Assembly: GCF_013376005.1 (NCBI RefSeq) | Contig: NZ_JABMJK010000010.1 | Coordinates: forward strand, 62,001 to 126,000 | Origin: Duganella sp. SG902 | GTDB lineage: Bacteria; Pseudomonadota; Gammaproteobacteria; Burkholderiales; Burkholderiaceae_D | Direction: 5' to 3' | Length of the DNA stretch: 64,000 nucleotides | In this document: positions 26,735 through 38,136 of the stretch, one piece after another | Layout: every line of letters begins with the position of its first letter | Numbering within the stretch: the first letter of the stretch is position 1 | Notes under the pieces: generated by a model | What the model saw: only the letters and a program-made list of their open reading frames with translations | What the model was told of the DNA's origin: nothing | The model's database searches: none | Translations under genes and position numbers: made by a program

Positions 26735-26938
26735 GCTAACGTTACTGCACCGACAGGCGGACAGCGCCGTTAGGATGCTTTCATAGTATAAGTCGAGTCT
26801 TTGCTAAATCGGAAACTAAATCGGACACAGATCGTTGTTGGCTGGCGACAATTAACGGCCGCGATAGCTTGCGCAAATATTGCTGATGAAAGCGCTTCCA
26901 CATGATAAAGTAAGGGGCATATCCTCCTATAAGCCATC

Positions 26939-28321
26939 ATGTCCGCCTCCAGAACGCCGATTCGCACGCCGCCCATGTTCAATCTTGCGTGGCCGTTGCT
27001 GGTCGAACTGGGGTTGGCGATCGTCGCCAGCGTGGTCGGCACGGCGCTGGCCTCGCGCATTTCGGACGCGGCGGGCGGCGCCTTCGCCATCGCCAGCCAG
27101 GTCTCGGCGGCGCTGTTCATCCTGTTCCGCATCATCGGCGCCGGCGTCAGCGTGGTGGTCACGCAAAGTCTCGGCGGCGGCCAGCGCGCGGCGGCCAACA
27201 AGGTGGCTTGCGCGGTGGTGGGGGCCAGCACCTGGCTGGGCGCCGTCACCGGCCTGATCGCGATGGCCGGCGCCACGCCTTTGCTGCATCTGCTGAATAC
27301 CCCGGCCGAAGTATTCCCGCTGGCGGCGCCGTTCCTGGTGGCGCTGGGGCCGGCCATGCTGTTCGATGCGTGGAACGCCTCCATGGCCGGCGTGATGCGC
27401 GCCCACCTGCGCACGCGCGACACGCTGGTGGTGCTGATCATCATGCACGTCACCCATCTGTTGCTGGCATTGCCGCTGATGTACGGCTGGGGGCCATTGC
27501 CGGCATTGGGCTTGCCCGGTTTCGCCATCGCGCTGACTGTCAGCCGCATGGTTGGCCTGGCGCTGCACCTGCTGATGTGGCGCGAGCATCTGCACATCAC
27601 GCTGGCCCGCGACGATTGGTGGCGCCTGCCGCGGCGCGAACTGGCGGCCGTGCTGCATATCGGCTTGCCCGGCGCGGCCGAGAACATCGCCTGGCGCCTG
27701 GCCTTCATGGTCAGCGTGGCGACGGCGGCGGAACTGGGCGCCAGGGCGCTCGCCACCCAGGCCTACGTGCTGCAGTTGATGGGCGGCGTGATGATGTTCA
27801 GTATCGCTACCGGGCTGGCGGTGGAGATCGTGGTCGGATACCTGATCGGCGCCGGCGAATTGCGCGAGGCGCACCGCGTGGTCAGGCGCTCGCTGGCGCG
27901 CGGCCTGGTGGTGTGCGTGCTGATCGCGGCGGCGGCCGCGCTGTCGGGCCGCTGGCTATTGGGCTGGTTCACCCAGGACGAGGAAATTCTCGCCGCCGGC
28001 GCCACGCTGTTGTGGATCACCGTGGTGCTGGAGCCGGGGCGCACCTTCAACCTGGTGGTGATCAACGCGCTGCGCGCGGCCGGCGACGCGCGCTTCCCGG
28101 TGATGGCCGGCGCCTTCTCGATGCTGTTCGTGCTGGCCGGCGGCAGCTGGCTGCTGGGCGTGGTGCTGGGCTGGGGATTGCCAGGCGTGTGGATCGCCTA
28201 CGCCGCCGATGAATGGATTCGTGGCCTCATCATGTGGCGGCGTTGGCAAACCCACGCCTGGGTGCCGCATGCGCGCAGTTCACGCAAGCGGCTGCGGCCC
28301 GCCATCGTGGTCGAGGGCTAG
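26939..28321 (+). CDS. MATE family efflux transporter
   Basis: 460 residues, 12 predicted membrane helices, the usual MATE size. Recognisable features are the two-fold repeat, PLLVELGLAIVASVVGTAL at the start, GLPGAAENIAWRLAF at the centre of the second half and FNLVVINALRAAGDARFP near the end. MATE pumps exchange cations for drugs or metabolites. It is divergent from the binding-protein operon, with about 200 bp between the starts, and ends 14 bp before the convergent DUF1971 gene. An alternative ATG is at 26974. Confidence 0.93.
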   Translation: MSASRTPIRTPPMFNLAWPLLVELGLAIVASVVGTALASRISDAAGGAFAIASQVSAALFILFRIIGAGVSVVVTQSLGGGQRAAANKVACAVVGASTWLGAVTGLIAMAGATPLLHLLNTPAEVFPLAAPFLVALGPAMLFDAWNASMAGVMRAHLRTRDTLVVLIIMHVTHLLLALPLMYGWGPLPALGLPGFAIALTVSRMVGLALHLLMWREHLHITLARDDWWRLPRRELAAVLHIGLPGAAENIAWRLAFMVSVATAAELGARALATQAYVLQLMGGVMMFSIATGLAVEIVVGYLIGAGELREAHRVVRRSLARGLVVCVLIAAAAALSGRWLLGWFTQDEEILAAGATLLWITVVLEPGRTFNLVVINALRAAGDARFPVMAGAFSMLFVLAGGSWLLGVVLGWGLPGVWIAYAADEWIRGLIMWRRWQTHAWVPHARSSRKRLRPAIVVEG

Positions 28322-28334
28322 GCGCCGTTACCGC

Positions 28335-28616
28335 TCAGCGGTGGAAATCGACCTGGAAACGCACCGGGCCGACCAGCCGGACTTCGTGCTCGACCTGCGG
28401 TTCGACCACGCCATCGTGGCCCGGTGTGAGCAGCACTTCCTCGGCCGGCACACGCGCGTCGGTGATGCGGTATAACAGGCTGCCCTCGAGGATGCGGATG
28501 CGGCCCCATACGCCAGCGGCGGTGGTATGGCCGCGTAGCAGGGCTGCGGGGATGCTGTCTTCGGTGAAGACGGCGGTGCTTTTGTACTGCGTGGCGGTGG
28601 CGGGAATGGTTTTCAT
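28335..28616 (-). CDS. DUF1971 domain protein
   Basis: 93 residues, full DUF1971 length. The cupin-like core is visible: AALLRGHTTAAGVWGRIRIL, then GVVEPQVEHEVRLVGPVRFQV with the conserved EH. The family is related to the C-terminal domain of some TehB proteins and commonly sits beside truncated hemoglobins. Here it is 15 bp downstream of a shortened globin-like gene and shares its promoter. An AGGA precedes the ATG. Function unknown. Confidence 0.85.
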   Translation of the reverse strand: MKTIPATATQYKSTAVFTEDSIPAALLRGHTTAAGVWGRIRILEGSLLYRITDARVPAEEVLLTPGHDGVVEPQVEHEVRLVGPVRFQVDFHR

Positions 28617-28631
28617 CGCGGTTTGTCCTGG

Positions 28632-28838
28632 TTACGCGACCTTCACTTCGCCAAAGAAGCCATATTGCAGGCTGGCGGCGACGCTGCGGGCGACAGTGTC
28701 GAATTCGGCGGCGTCGGCGGACGCGAACAGCCGGGTGGTGGTGGCGCGGAACAGCTGCAGCCACCGGCGGAAATGCTCAGGCTCGATGCCGCCGAACGCG
28801 ATCGAGTCGGGATCCAATGGCAAGGGAGATGATGGCAT
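28632..28838 (-). CDS. shortened group III truncated-hemoglobin-like protein (C-terminal half only)
   Basis: 68 residues. The segment IEPEHFRRWLQLFRATTTRL, then VARSVAASLQYGFFGEV, matches the last two helices of group III truncated hemoglobins. Full-length members have about 130 residues; the N-terminal half with the heme-pocket helices and proximal His is absent, and only 67 bp separate this start from the next gene, so the missing half is not in another frame nearby. Despite this, the ATG at 28838 has an excellent AAGGAGG five bases upstream and a good promoter. Either a decayed globin or a repurposed small protein. Confidence 0.65.
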   Translation of the reverse strand: MPSSPLPLDPDSIAFGGIEPEHFRRWLQLFRATTTRLFASADAAEFDTVARSVAASLQYGFFGEVKVA

Positions 28839-28851
28839 GATGGCCTCCTTG

Positions 28852-28894
28852 AAGATTCATGTGAAATACTACATTAAACGGGCGGCCGGTTCAA
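28852..28894 (-). promoter_or_regulatory. promoter with NsrR-like operator for the globin-DUF1971 unit
   Basis: On the minus strand TTGAAC (28889-28894) and TAGTAT (28866-28871) are separated by 17 bp. Overlapping the -10 element, plus-strand 28852-28862 reads AAGATTCATGT, which matches 9 of 11 bases of the NsrR half-site AAGATGCATTT. After one base, the second half is a weaker match. NsrR is the nitric-oxide-sensing repressor; binding here is inference. Confidence 0.5.
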
Positions 28895-28905
28895 GCGGCA
28901 GACGC

Positions 28906-32445
<3,540 letters not shown>

Positions 32446-32586
32446 GGCGGATTCTTGGGGTTGTCAACGATGAACCACTATAGCGTAAATATTGCCATAA
32501 TGGTTTGGCATTCAGGTCGCCGGCAGGGTATATTTTGGCATCCTGTTCATTGTGAGCTTATCTTGTCTCTCCCTTCCAACGATGCC

Positions 32587-34284
32587 ATGATTGTCGCCTT
32601 GTCGGTGGTATTCGCTGCATTGGTCGGGCTGTTTTCCCTGGTCAGCAACGCCCGCCAGAAGGCCGGGCGCGATGCCGCGCTGCTGCGCTCCAACGAGAGC
32701 GACCGGCGGGCGCGCATGCTGGCCGACACGCTGCCGCTGCTGATCGCCTACATCGACCACGACCTGCGCTACCGTTTCGCCAACGCCCATTACCGCGCCC
32801 AATGGGGATTGGACCCGCAGGACATGCTGGGCAAGAGCGTCAGCGAAGTGTTCGGCCCCGCCGCCGAGCCCTGGCTGGGCGACTTGCGGGCCGCGCTGGA
32901 GGGGCGTCGCTTGCATTACGAACGCGACTTCCAGGGGCCGGACGGCGTGCACCATTTTCTGGTCGACCTGGTGCCGGACATGGACGGCGGCGGCAAGGTG
33001 CTGGGCTTTTACCTGACCGCGATGAACATCACGGACCGCAAGAACAGCGAGCAGCGCGCGGAGGCGGCCAGCCGCGCCAAGAGCGAGTTCGTGGCGAATA
33101 TGAGTCACGAGATCCGCACGCCGATGAACGCGGTGCTGGGGGTGGCGCATCTGCTGGAGAACACGCCGCTGAGCGCGACGCAGCAGGAATACGTGGGCAT
33201 GATACGGTCTTCCGGCCAGGTGCTGCTGGGGATCCTGAACGATGTGCTGGACTTTTCCAAGATCGAGGCCGGGCGCATGGAGCTGGCGCCGGCGGCGTTC
33301 CGTCCGCGCGAGCTGCTTGATTCGATATCGAACGTGATGACGCTGAACGCCGGTGCGCGCGGCATCGGCCTGTCGATCGCCGCCGACGCGCAGGTGCCCG
33401 AGGTGCTGATTGGCGACGCCATGCGCTTGCAGCAGATCCTCATCAACCTGGTGGGCAACGCCATCAAATTTACCGAGCGCGGTGGCGTGACGGTGCGGGT
33501 GGCGCTGGCGTCGCCGCCGCAGGGTGGTTCCGCCAGCCTGCGCTTCTCGGTCCGGGACACCGGCATCGGCATGGACAGCCAGCAGTTGAGCCGTTTGTTC
33601 TCCGCCTTCAGCCAGGCCGACGCCTCGACCACGCGCCGCTTCGGCGGCACCGGGCTGGGATTGGCGATCTGCCGCCGGCTGGCGGAGCTGATGGGCGGCG
33701 ACATCACGGTGCGCAGCATGCAGGGCGCCGGCAGCGAGTTTCTGGTGACGCTGCCATTCGCCGTCGCTCCCGCGGATGCCGTGGTCGAACCGCCGGAGTG
33801 GCATAGCGTGCCGCCCCAGGGCTGGCTGTCGGAACCGCCACGGACGCCGGCCGCGCCGCCGGAGCCAGCGGCGAAGCCCGAACTCGACATGCCGCGCCTT
33901 CAGGGCGTGCGCCTGCTGCTGGTGGAGGATCATCCGCTCAACCAGGTGGTGGCGTGCGGCATGCTGGAACAGGCCGGCGCCCGCGTGGAGGTGGCCGAGA
34001 ACGGCCAACTTGCGGTGGAGCGCCTGCGCGAGCGCGCGGCGGACTACGACATCGTGCTGATGGACGTGCAGATGCCGGTGATGGACGGCTTTGAGGCGAC
34101 GCGCCGGGTGCGCCACGAGCTGGGCCTGAAGTTGCCGATACTGGCCATGACCGCCGGCGTGATGCAGTCGGAGCGTGATCAATGCTTCGCCGCCGGCATG
34201 GACGATTTCATCGCCAAACCAGTCGACGTGGAGCAAATGCTGGACATCATTTCGCGCCACTGGCAGGCACTTCGCGCCGTTTAG
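32587..34284 (+). CDS. PAS hybrid sensor histidine kinase with one receiver domain
   Basis: About 565 residues: an N-terminal hydrophobic helix, a PAS domain (LPLLIAYIDHDLRYRFANAH, ending in MNITDRKNSE), HisKA (His about 174 in ANMSHEIRTPMNAVLG), HATPase (GGTGLGLAICRRL) and a receiver (Asp about 493 in MDVQMPVMDG). The frame is open for thousands of bases upstream, antisense to the neighbouring kinase, but coding similarity begins only here. ATG 32587 is the first sensible start after the divergent promoter; TTG 32563 and ATG 32500 are alternatives, and none has a strong Shine-Dalgarno. Confidence 0.88.
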   Translation: MIVALSVVFAALVGLFSLVSNARQKAGRDAALLRSNESDRRARMLADTLPLLIAYIDHDLRYRFANAHYRAQWGLDPQDMLGKSVSEVFGPAAEPWLGDLRAALEGRRLHYERDFQGPDGVHHFLVDLVPDMDGGGKVLGFYLTAMNITDRKNSEQRAEAASRAKSEFVANMSHEIRTPMNAVLGVAHLLENTPLSATQQEYVGMIRSSGQVLLGILNDVLDFSKIEAGRMELAPAAFRPRELLDSISNVMTLNAGARGIGLSIAADAQVPEVLIGDAMRLQQILINLVGNAIKFTERGGVTVRVALASPPQGGSASLRFSVRDTGIGMDSQQLSRLFSAFSQADASTTRRFGGTGLGLAICRRLAELMGGDITVRSMQGAGSEFLVTLPFAVAPADAVVEPPEWHSVPPQGWLSEPPRTPAAPPEPAAKPELDMPRLQGVRLLLVEDHPLNQVVACGMLEQAGARVEVAENGQLAVERLRERAADYDIVLMDVQMPVMDGFEATRRVRHELGLKLPILAMTAGVMQSERDQCFAAGMDDFIAKPVDVEQMLDIISRHWQALRAV

Positions 34285-34323
34285 GCGCAATTCGTCGCAA
34301 GGCCGCGCGTGGCCGCGCCGTGC

Positions 34324-34351
34324 TGGATAAAGTGGCATCACACTTCATCCA
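34324..34351. promoter_or_regulatory. inverted repeat just upstream of the DUF2141 ribosome binding site
   Basis: TGGATAAAGTG (34324-34334) and CACTTCATCCA (34341-34351) are inverted complements over 11 bp with one mismatch and a 6-bp spacer. The AGGAG of the next gene follows within 5 bp. It could be an operator or an RNA hairpin controlling translation; there is no T tract for a terminator. Confidence 0.4.
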
Positions 34352-34365
34352 CACAGGAGCCCAGC

Positions 34366-34773
34366 ATGTCCAAATTGATTCTCGCCGCACTGCTTGCCGC
34401 CGCCGCACCGGTGTTTGCCGCCGACCTGACCATCAACGTCGATGGCGTGGCCAGCGCCGATGGCCAGGTGATGGTCGCCATCTACGACTCCGCCGACACT
34501 TTCCCCACCAAACCTGTACGCGCGCTGGCCGTGCCCGCGCATGCGGGCAAGGTGCAACTGGTAGCGGCCGGGCTGCAGGCAGGCGACTACGCCTTCGCGC
34601 TGTATCACGACGCCAATGGCAATGGCAAGCTGGATCGCAATCCGGTCGGCATGCCGACCGAGGACTACGCCTTCAGCAACAACGCCATGGGCAAGCGCGG
34701 CGCGCCACGCTTTGACGATGCGCGCGTATCGCTCCCGGCCGACGGCGCCGCCACCAGCGTCAGCCTGCGTTGA
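34366..34773 (+). CDS. DUF2141 secreted protein
   Basis: 135 residues: a signal peptide (LILAALLAAAAPVFA) followed by a single beta-sandwich DUF2141 domain, with the typical GQVMVAIYDSADTF, DYAFALYHDANGNGKLD and GMPTEDYAFSNNA segments. The family is periplasmic and of unknown function. The AGGAG eight bases upstream supports ATG 34366. It is 11 bp from the carotenoid oxygenase gene and probably co-transcribed with it, an association that may point to a pigment or lipid context. Confidence 0.88.
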   Translation: MSKLILAALLAAAAPVFAADLTINVDGVASADGQVMVAIYDSADTFPTKPVRALAVPAHAGKVQLVAAGLQAGDYAFALYHDANGNGKLDRNPVGMPTEDYAFSNNAMGKRGAPRFDDARVSLPADGAATSVSLR

Positions 34774-34784
34774 TCGGAGCCGCC

Positions 34785-36212
34785 ATGATCAACCGCCGCC
34801 AATTTATCGGTCTTGCCGCCGCCGGCCTGGCGCCGCTTCCCGCGTTCGCCGCCTTCGCCGATAGTGTGATCTCAGCGCCGGGGCAGCTCGCGGGCGAGGC
34901 CGCGGTGCTGGGCCGCTTGCCGGCCGACCTTCGGGGTGTGTTCTACCGTAACGGGCCGGGACGCTATGAACTGGGCGGCGAACGCTATCACCACTTGTTC
35001 GATGGCGACGGCTTTGCCCAGCGCTGGCAAATCGCCGACGGCAGGGTAAGCCACGCCGGCCGCTTCGTCGCCACGCAAAAGTTCGAGGAGGAGAGCAAGG
35101 CGGGGCGCTTTCTGTATCCGGCCTTCGGCACCTATATCGGCCGCAAGAGCGCGAAGAACAATGACACCGTCAACGTCGCCAACACCAATCTGTTGCCATT
35201 CAACGGCGGCCTGTACGCGCTGTGGGAAGGCGGCTCGGCCACCGAGCTCGATCCGCGGACACTGGCCACGCGCGGCATCAAGACCTGGCGCAAGGATCTG
35301 AAGGCCATGCCGTTTTCCGCCCATCCCAAGACGGACCCGGACGGCGGCCTGTGGAATTTCGGGAACCTGCCCGGCGCCGATCAACTGATCATCTACCGCC
35401 TCAACGCCAGCGGCGAGGTGGCGCGCACCGCCATGATCCCGGTGCCGCAACTGAACATGGTGCACGACTTCGTGGTCAGCGGCCGCCACTTGATTTTCCT
35501 GCTCGCGCCGTACGATATGCGCCCGGCGCCGGAGCGCAGCCTGGCCGAAAGCCTGCGCTGGCGCGGCGACCAGCGTCCGCTGCGGGCGGTGGTGGTGGCC
35601 AAGGACACGCTGGCGCTGCGCCAGGTATTCGAGCTGCCCGCACGTTCGGTGTTCCATCTCGGGAATGCCTATGAGGACGGCGCCTGCACCCGGCTCGACG
35701 CCGTGCTGCACGAGGGCGATGCCTTGATCAAGACCGCGCTGCCGGCGCATGAGCAAATCCGTCCGCTGCGCGACAACCAGAGCAGCACGGTGCAAATCAC
35801 GCTCGATTACGCCAGCGGCCAGGCGCGCGAGGCGCGCTTGTTCGGCGTCAGCGAATTCCCGCGCGTGGCGCCGCAAGTGGTGTCGTCGCGCCACCGCAAG
35901 CTGCTGATGCTGGGCGCCAGCGGCCGCGAACTGACACTGGACAGCGTCAACCTGATCGACACCGACAGCGGCAAGGTGGACGGCTACGCCTTCGGGGCCG
36001 GCTGGGAGGTGGAGGAGCATGTGCTGGTGCCGCGACGCGGCGCCCGCTCGGAGACCGACGGCTACGTGGTCGGCGTGGCGCAGGATCGCCGTCATGGCCA
36101 GACCGTGCTGACGGTGTTTGATGCGCACAACATCAAGGCCGGTCCGATGGCGTTGGCGCGCCTCCCATATCGCGCTCCGCTTTGCTTTCATGGTAACTTT
36201 CTGGCGACATGA
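34785..36212 (+). CDS. carotenoid oxygenase family protein with Tat signal
   Basis: 475 residues. The N terminus NRRQFIGLAAAGLAPLPAFA is a twin-arginine signal, so the protein should be exported folded. The family beta-propeller follows, with GVFYRNGPGRYELGG and HHLFDGDG. The four iron-ligand histidines are recognisable in SAHPKTDP, NMVHDFVVS, SVFHLGNAYED and the terminal CFHGNF. Family members cleave carotenoids, apocarotenoids or stilbenes with O2; the substrate here is unknown. ATG 34785 has GGAG upstream. The stop overlaps the next kinase start as ATGA. Confidence 0.93.
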   Translation: MINRRQFIGLAAAGLAPLPAFAAFADSVISAPGQLAGEAAVLGRLPADLRGVFYRNGPGRYELGGERYHHLFDGDGFAQRWQIADGRVSHAGRFVATQKFEEESKAGRFLYPAFGTYIGRKSAKNNDTVNVANTNLLPFNGGLYALWEGGSATELDPRTLATRGIKTWRKDLKAMPFSAHPKTDPDGGLWNFGNLPGADQLIIYRLNASGEVARTAMIPVPQLNMVHDFVVSGRHLIFLLAPYDMRPAPERSLAESLRWRGDQRPLRAVVVAKDTLALRQVFELPARSVFHLGNAYEDGACTRLDAVLHEGDALIKTALPAHEQIRPLRDNQSSTVQITLDYASGQAREARLFGVSEFPRVAPQVVSSRHRKLLMLGASGRELTLDSVNLIDTDSGKVDGYAFGAGWEVEEHVLVPRRGARSETDGYVVGVAQDRRHGQTVLTVFDAHNIKAGPMALARLPYRAPLCFHGNFLAT

Positions 36213-37375
36213 AAAAATCACACGATATTCCCCCGCTGTCCCATCCGCTGGAGCTGATACCCTTGTTCCGCCGCTGGCCGCGCTCCACGCCGCGCGACGT
36301 GCTGTACACCGTCATCTGGAGCAGCGGCATGGGCCTGATGTTTGCCGCGCTGGAGATCGTGGTGCTGCGCCAGAACGCGCTGGCGGCGCAAAACATCTGG
36401 CCCTTGCTGCTGATGTCCAATCTGATCGGCGCCATGATCCACGCGGGCACCGTACTGTCCAACCGCTTCCTGCATGGCTGGCCGCGCCGGGCGCGGGGAC
36501 TGCCGCGCGTGTTATTCAGCATGGTGCTGATGGGCGTCAGCGTGCCGCTGGGGATCGCGCTGGGGAACCTGATCTGGCGCGGCGCCAATCCTGTCCACGT
36601 GCTGTCCGACCGCAGCGTGCAGGCCGAGGGCCTGGTGATCGGCGCTTGCGTGGCGGTGCTGCTTTACCTGGTGCGTCTGGCCGCCGACCGGCGCGCGGCC
36701 AAGGCGGTGGAAGAGGCGCGGCAAAAGGAATTCCTCGCTTCCAGCGCGCGCATGCTGGCGGAAGCGCGCCTGCGCGCCTTGCAGGCGCAGATCGAACCCC
36801 ACTTCTTGTATAACACGCTGGCCAACGTGGTGAGCCTGATCGGCCCGCGCCCGGCGCAGGCGCAGCACATGCTGGAACGCTTCATCGATTATCTGCGCGC
36901 CAGCCTGGCCGCCAGCCGCAGCGAGGAGGTCACGCTGGGATCGGAGACCCGGCTGATCGCGGCCTACCTCGACGTGCTGGCGGTGCGCATGGGCGAGCGG
37001 CTGCGCTATCGCATCGACCTGCCGGACGAGCTGCGCCAGTTCCGGATCGCGCCGATGCTGCTGCAGCCGGTGGTGGAAAACGCCATCGCGCATGGGCTGG
37101 AGCCGAAAGTGGAGGGCGGCGAGATTGCGCTCAGCGCGCGGGTGGAGGGCGAGTACGTCGCCGTGCGCATCAGCGATACCGGCGTGGGCCTGAACGAGGC
37201 GGCGCCGCGCAAGCCCGGCGGCGGCGTCGGCCTGAGTAACCTGCGCGAACGCCTGCGCAGTTTGTACGGCGCCGGCGCCAAGGTAGAATTATTGGAAAAT
37301 CAACCCTGCGGCATGACGGTGCGCCTCATGCTGCCTTTGAATGAGAGTCCGACATCGATACCATCCGCGCCCTGA
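36209..37375 (+). CDS. LytS/AlgZ-type sensor histidine kinase
   Basis: 388 residues: four hydrophobic helices in the first 165 residues, then the His_kinase domain with its phospho-acceptor in LQAQIEPHFLYNTLANV (about 197) and a HATPase domain (GGGVGLSNLRERLRSLYG). This is the type that pairs with LytTR regulators. It overlaps the carotenoid oxygenase stop by 4 bp and its 3' end overlaps the coding region of its cognate regulator, so all three are co-transcribed. Confidence 0.93.
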   Translation: MKKSHDIPPLSHPLELIPLFRRWPRSTPRDVLYTVIWSSGMGLMFAALEIVVLRQNALAAQNIWPLLLMSNLIGAMIHAGTVLSNRFLHGWPRRARGLPRVLFSMVLMGVSVPLGIALGNLIWRGANPVHVLSDRSVQAEGLVIGACVAVLLYLVRLAADRRAAKAVEEARQKEFLASSARMLAEARLRALQAQIEPHFLYNTLANVVSLIGPRPAQAQHMLERFIDYLRASLAASRSEEVTLGSETRLIAAYLDVLAVRMGERLRYRIDLPDELRQFRIAPMLLQPVVENAIAHGLEPKVEGGEIALSARVEGEYVAVRISDTGVGLNEAAPRKPGGGVGLSNLRERLRSLYGAGAKVELLENQPCGMTVRLMLPLNESPTSIPSAP

Positions 37376-38136
37376 TCGCAGACGACGAAGCCCATCTGCG
37401 TGAATACCTTGAAAACCAGCTGAAGACCGTTTGGCCGGCGCTGCGCGTGGTGGCGCGCGCCGCCAATGGAATCGAGGCGCTCAGCATGATCGACAGCGAA
37501 GCGCCGGACGTGGCCTTCCTCGATATCCGCATGCCCGGGCTGACCGGGCTGGATGTGGCGGCGCGTCTGGCCGACAGCCCCAAGCCGCCGCACATCGTGT
37601 TCGTCACCGCCTACGACCAGTATGCGGTGGAGGCGTTTGAACACTCGGCGGTCGATTATTTGCTCAAGCCAGCGAGCCTGGAACGATTGGAGAAAACCGT
37701 CGCCAAGCTGAAGACGCGCCTGGCCAAGCCGGCGGAGGCGGTACCGGCGGCGGCCCTGCAGGCCTTGCTGGCGCAGCTTGCCGTGCCAGCGGCGCCAGTG
37801 CCGGCGGCCGCGCCCCTGCAATGGATACGCGCCACGCATGGCGACGAAACACGCCTGATCCCGATCGACGACGTGATCTACTTCCAGAGCAACGACAAGT
37901 ACACCAGCGTGTTCGTGGCGGACGGGGAGAGCCTGATCCGCACGCCGATCAGCAAGCTGCGCGAGCAGCTCGACGAGCAGCAATTCTGGCAGATACACCG
38001 CAGCGTGATCGTCGCCGCGCGCCATGTGGCGGGCACGCGGCAGGACTTTCGCGGACGCTTGATGGTGCAGCTGAAAGGCCGCCCGGAACAGCTGGTCGTC
38101 AGCCGCAACTACGTCGATCTGTTCCGGGGGATGTGA
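37354..38136 (+). CDS. LytTR-family response regulator lacking a canonical start codon
   Basis: About 260 residues: receiver domain (ALIADDEAHLREYL, Asp57 in FLDIRMPGLTGLD, FVTAYDQYAVEAF, KPAS lysine), an Ala/Pro linker and a LytTR DNA-binding domain (DVIYFQSNDKYTSVF, then FWQIHRSVIV and VSRNYVDLFRG). It is the partner of the upstream kinase. The frame is closed by TGA at 37342-37344 and then reads GAG TCC GAC ATC GAT ACC ATC CGC GCC; where an ATG is expected (MDTIRALIADDE) there is ATC at 37354. The first GTG is at 37447, inside the receiver domain, which would delete the acidic pocket. GAGAG lies seven bases before the ATC. Confidence 0.8.
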   Translation: MDTIRALIADDEAHLREYLENQLKTVWPALRVVARAANGIEALSMIDSEAPDVAFLDIRMPGLTGLDVAARLADSPKPPHIVFVTAYDQYAVEAFEHSAVDYLLKPASLERLEKTVAKLKTRLAKPAEAVPAAALQALLAQLAVPAAPVPAAAPLQWIRATHGDETRLIPIDDVIYFQSNDKYTSVFVADGESLIRTPISKLREQLDEQQFWQIHRSVIVAARHVAGTRQDFRGRLMVQLKGRPEQLVVSRNYVDLFRGM

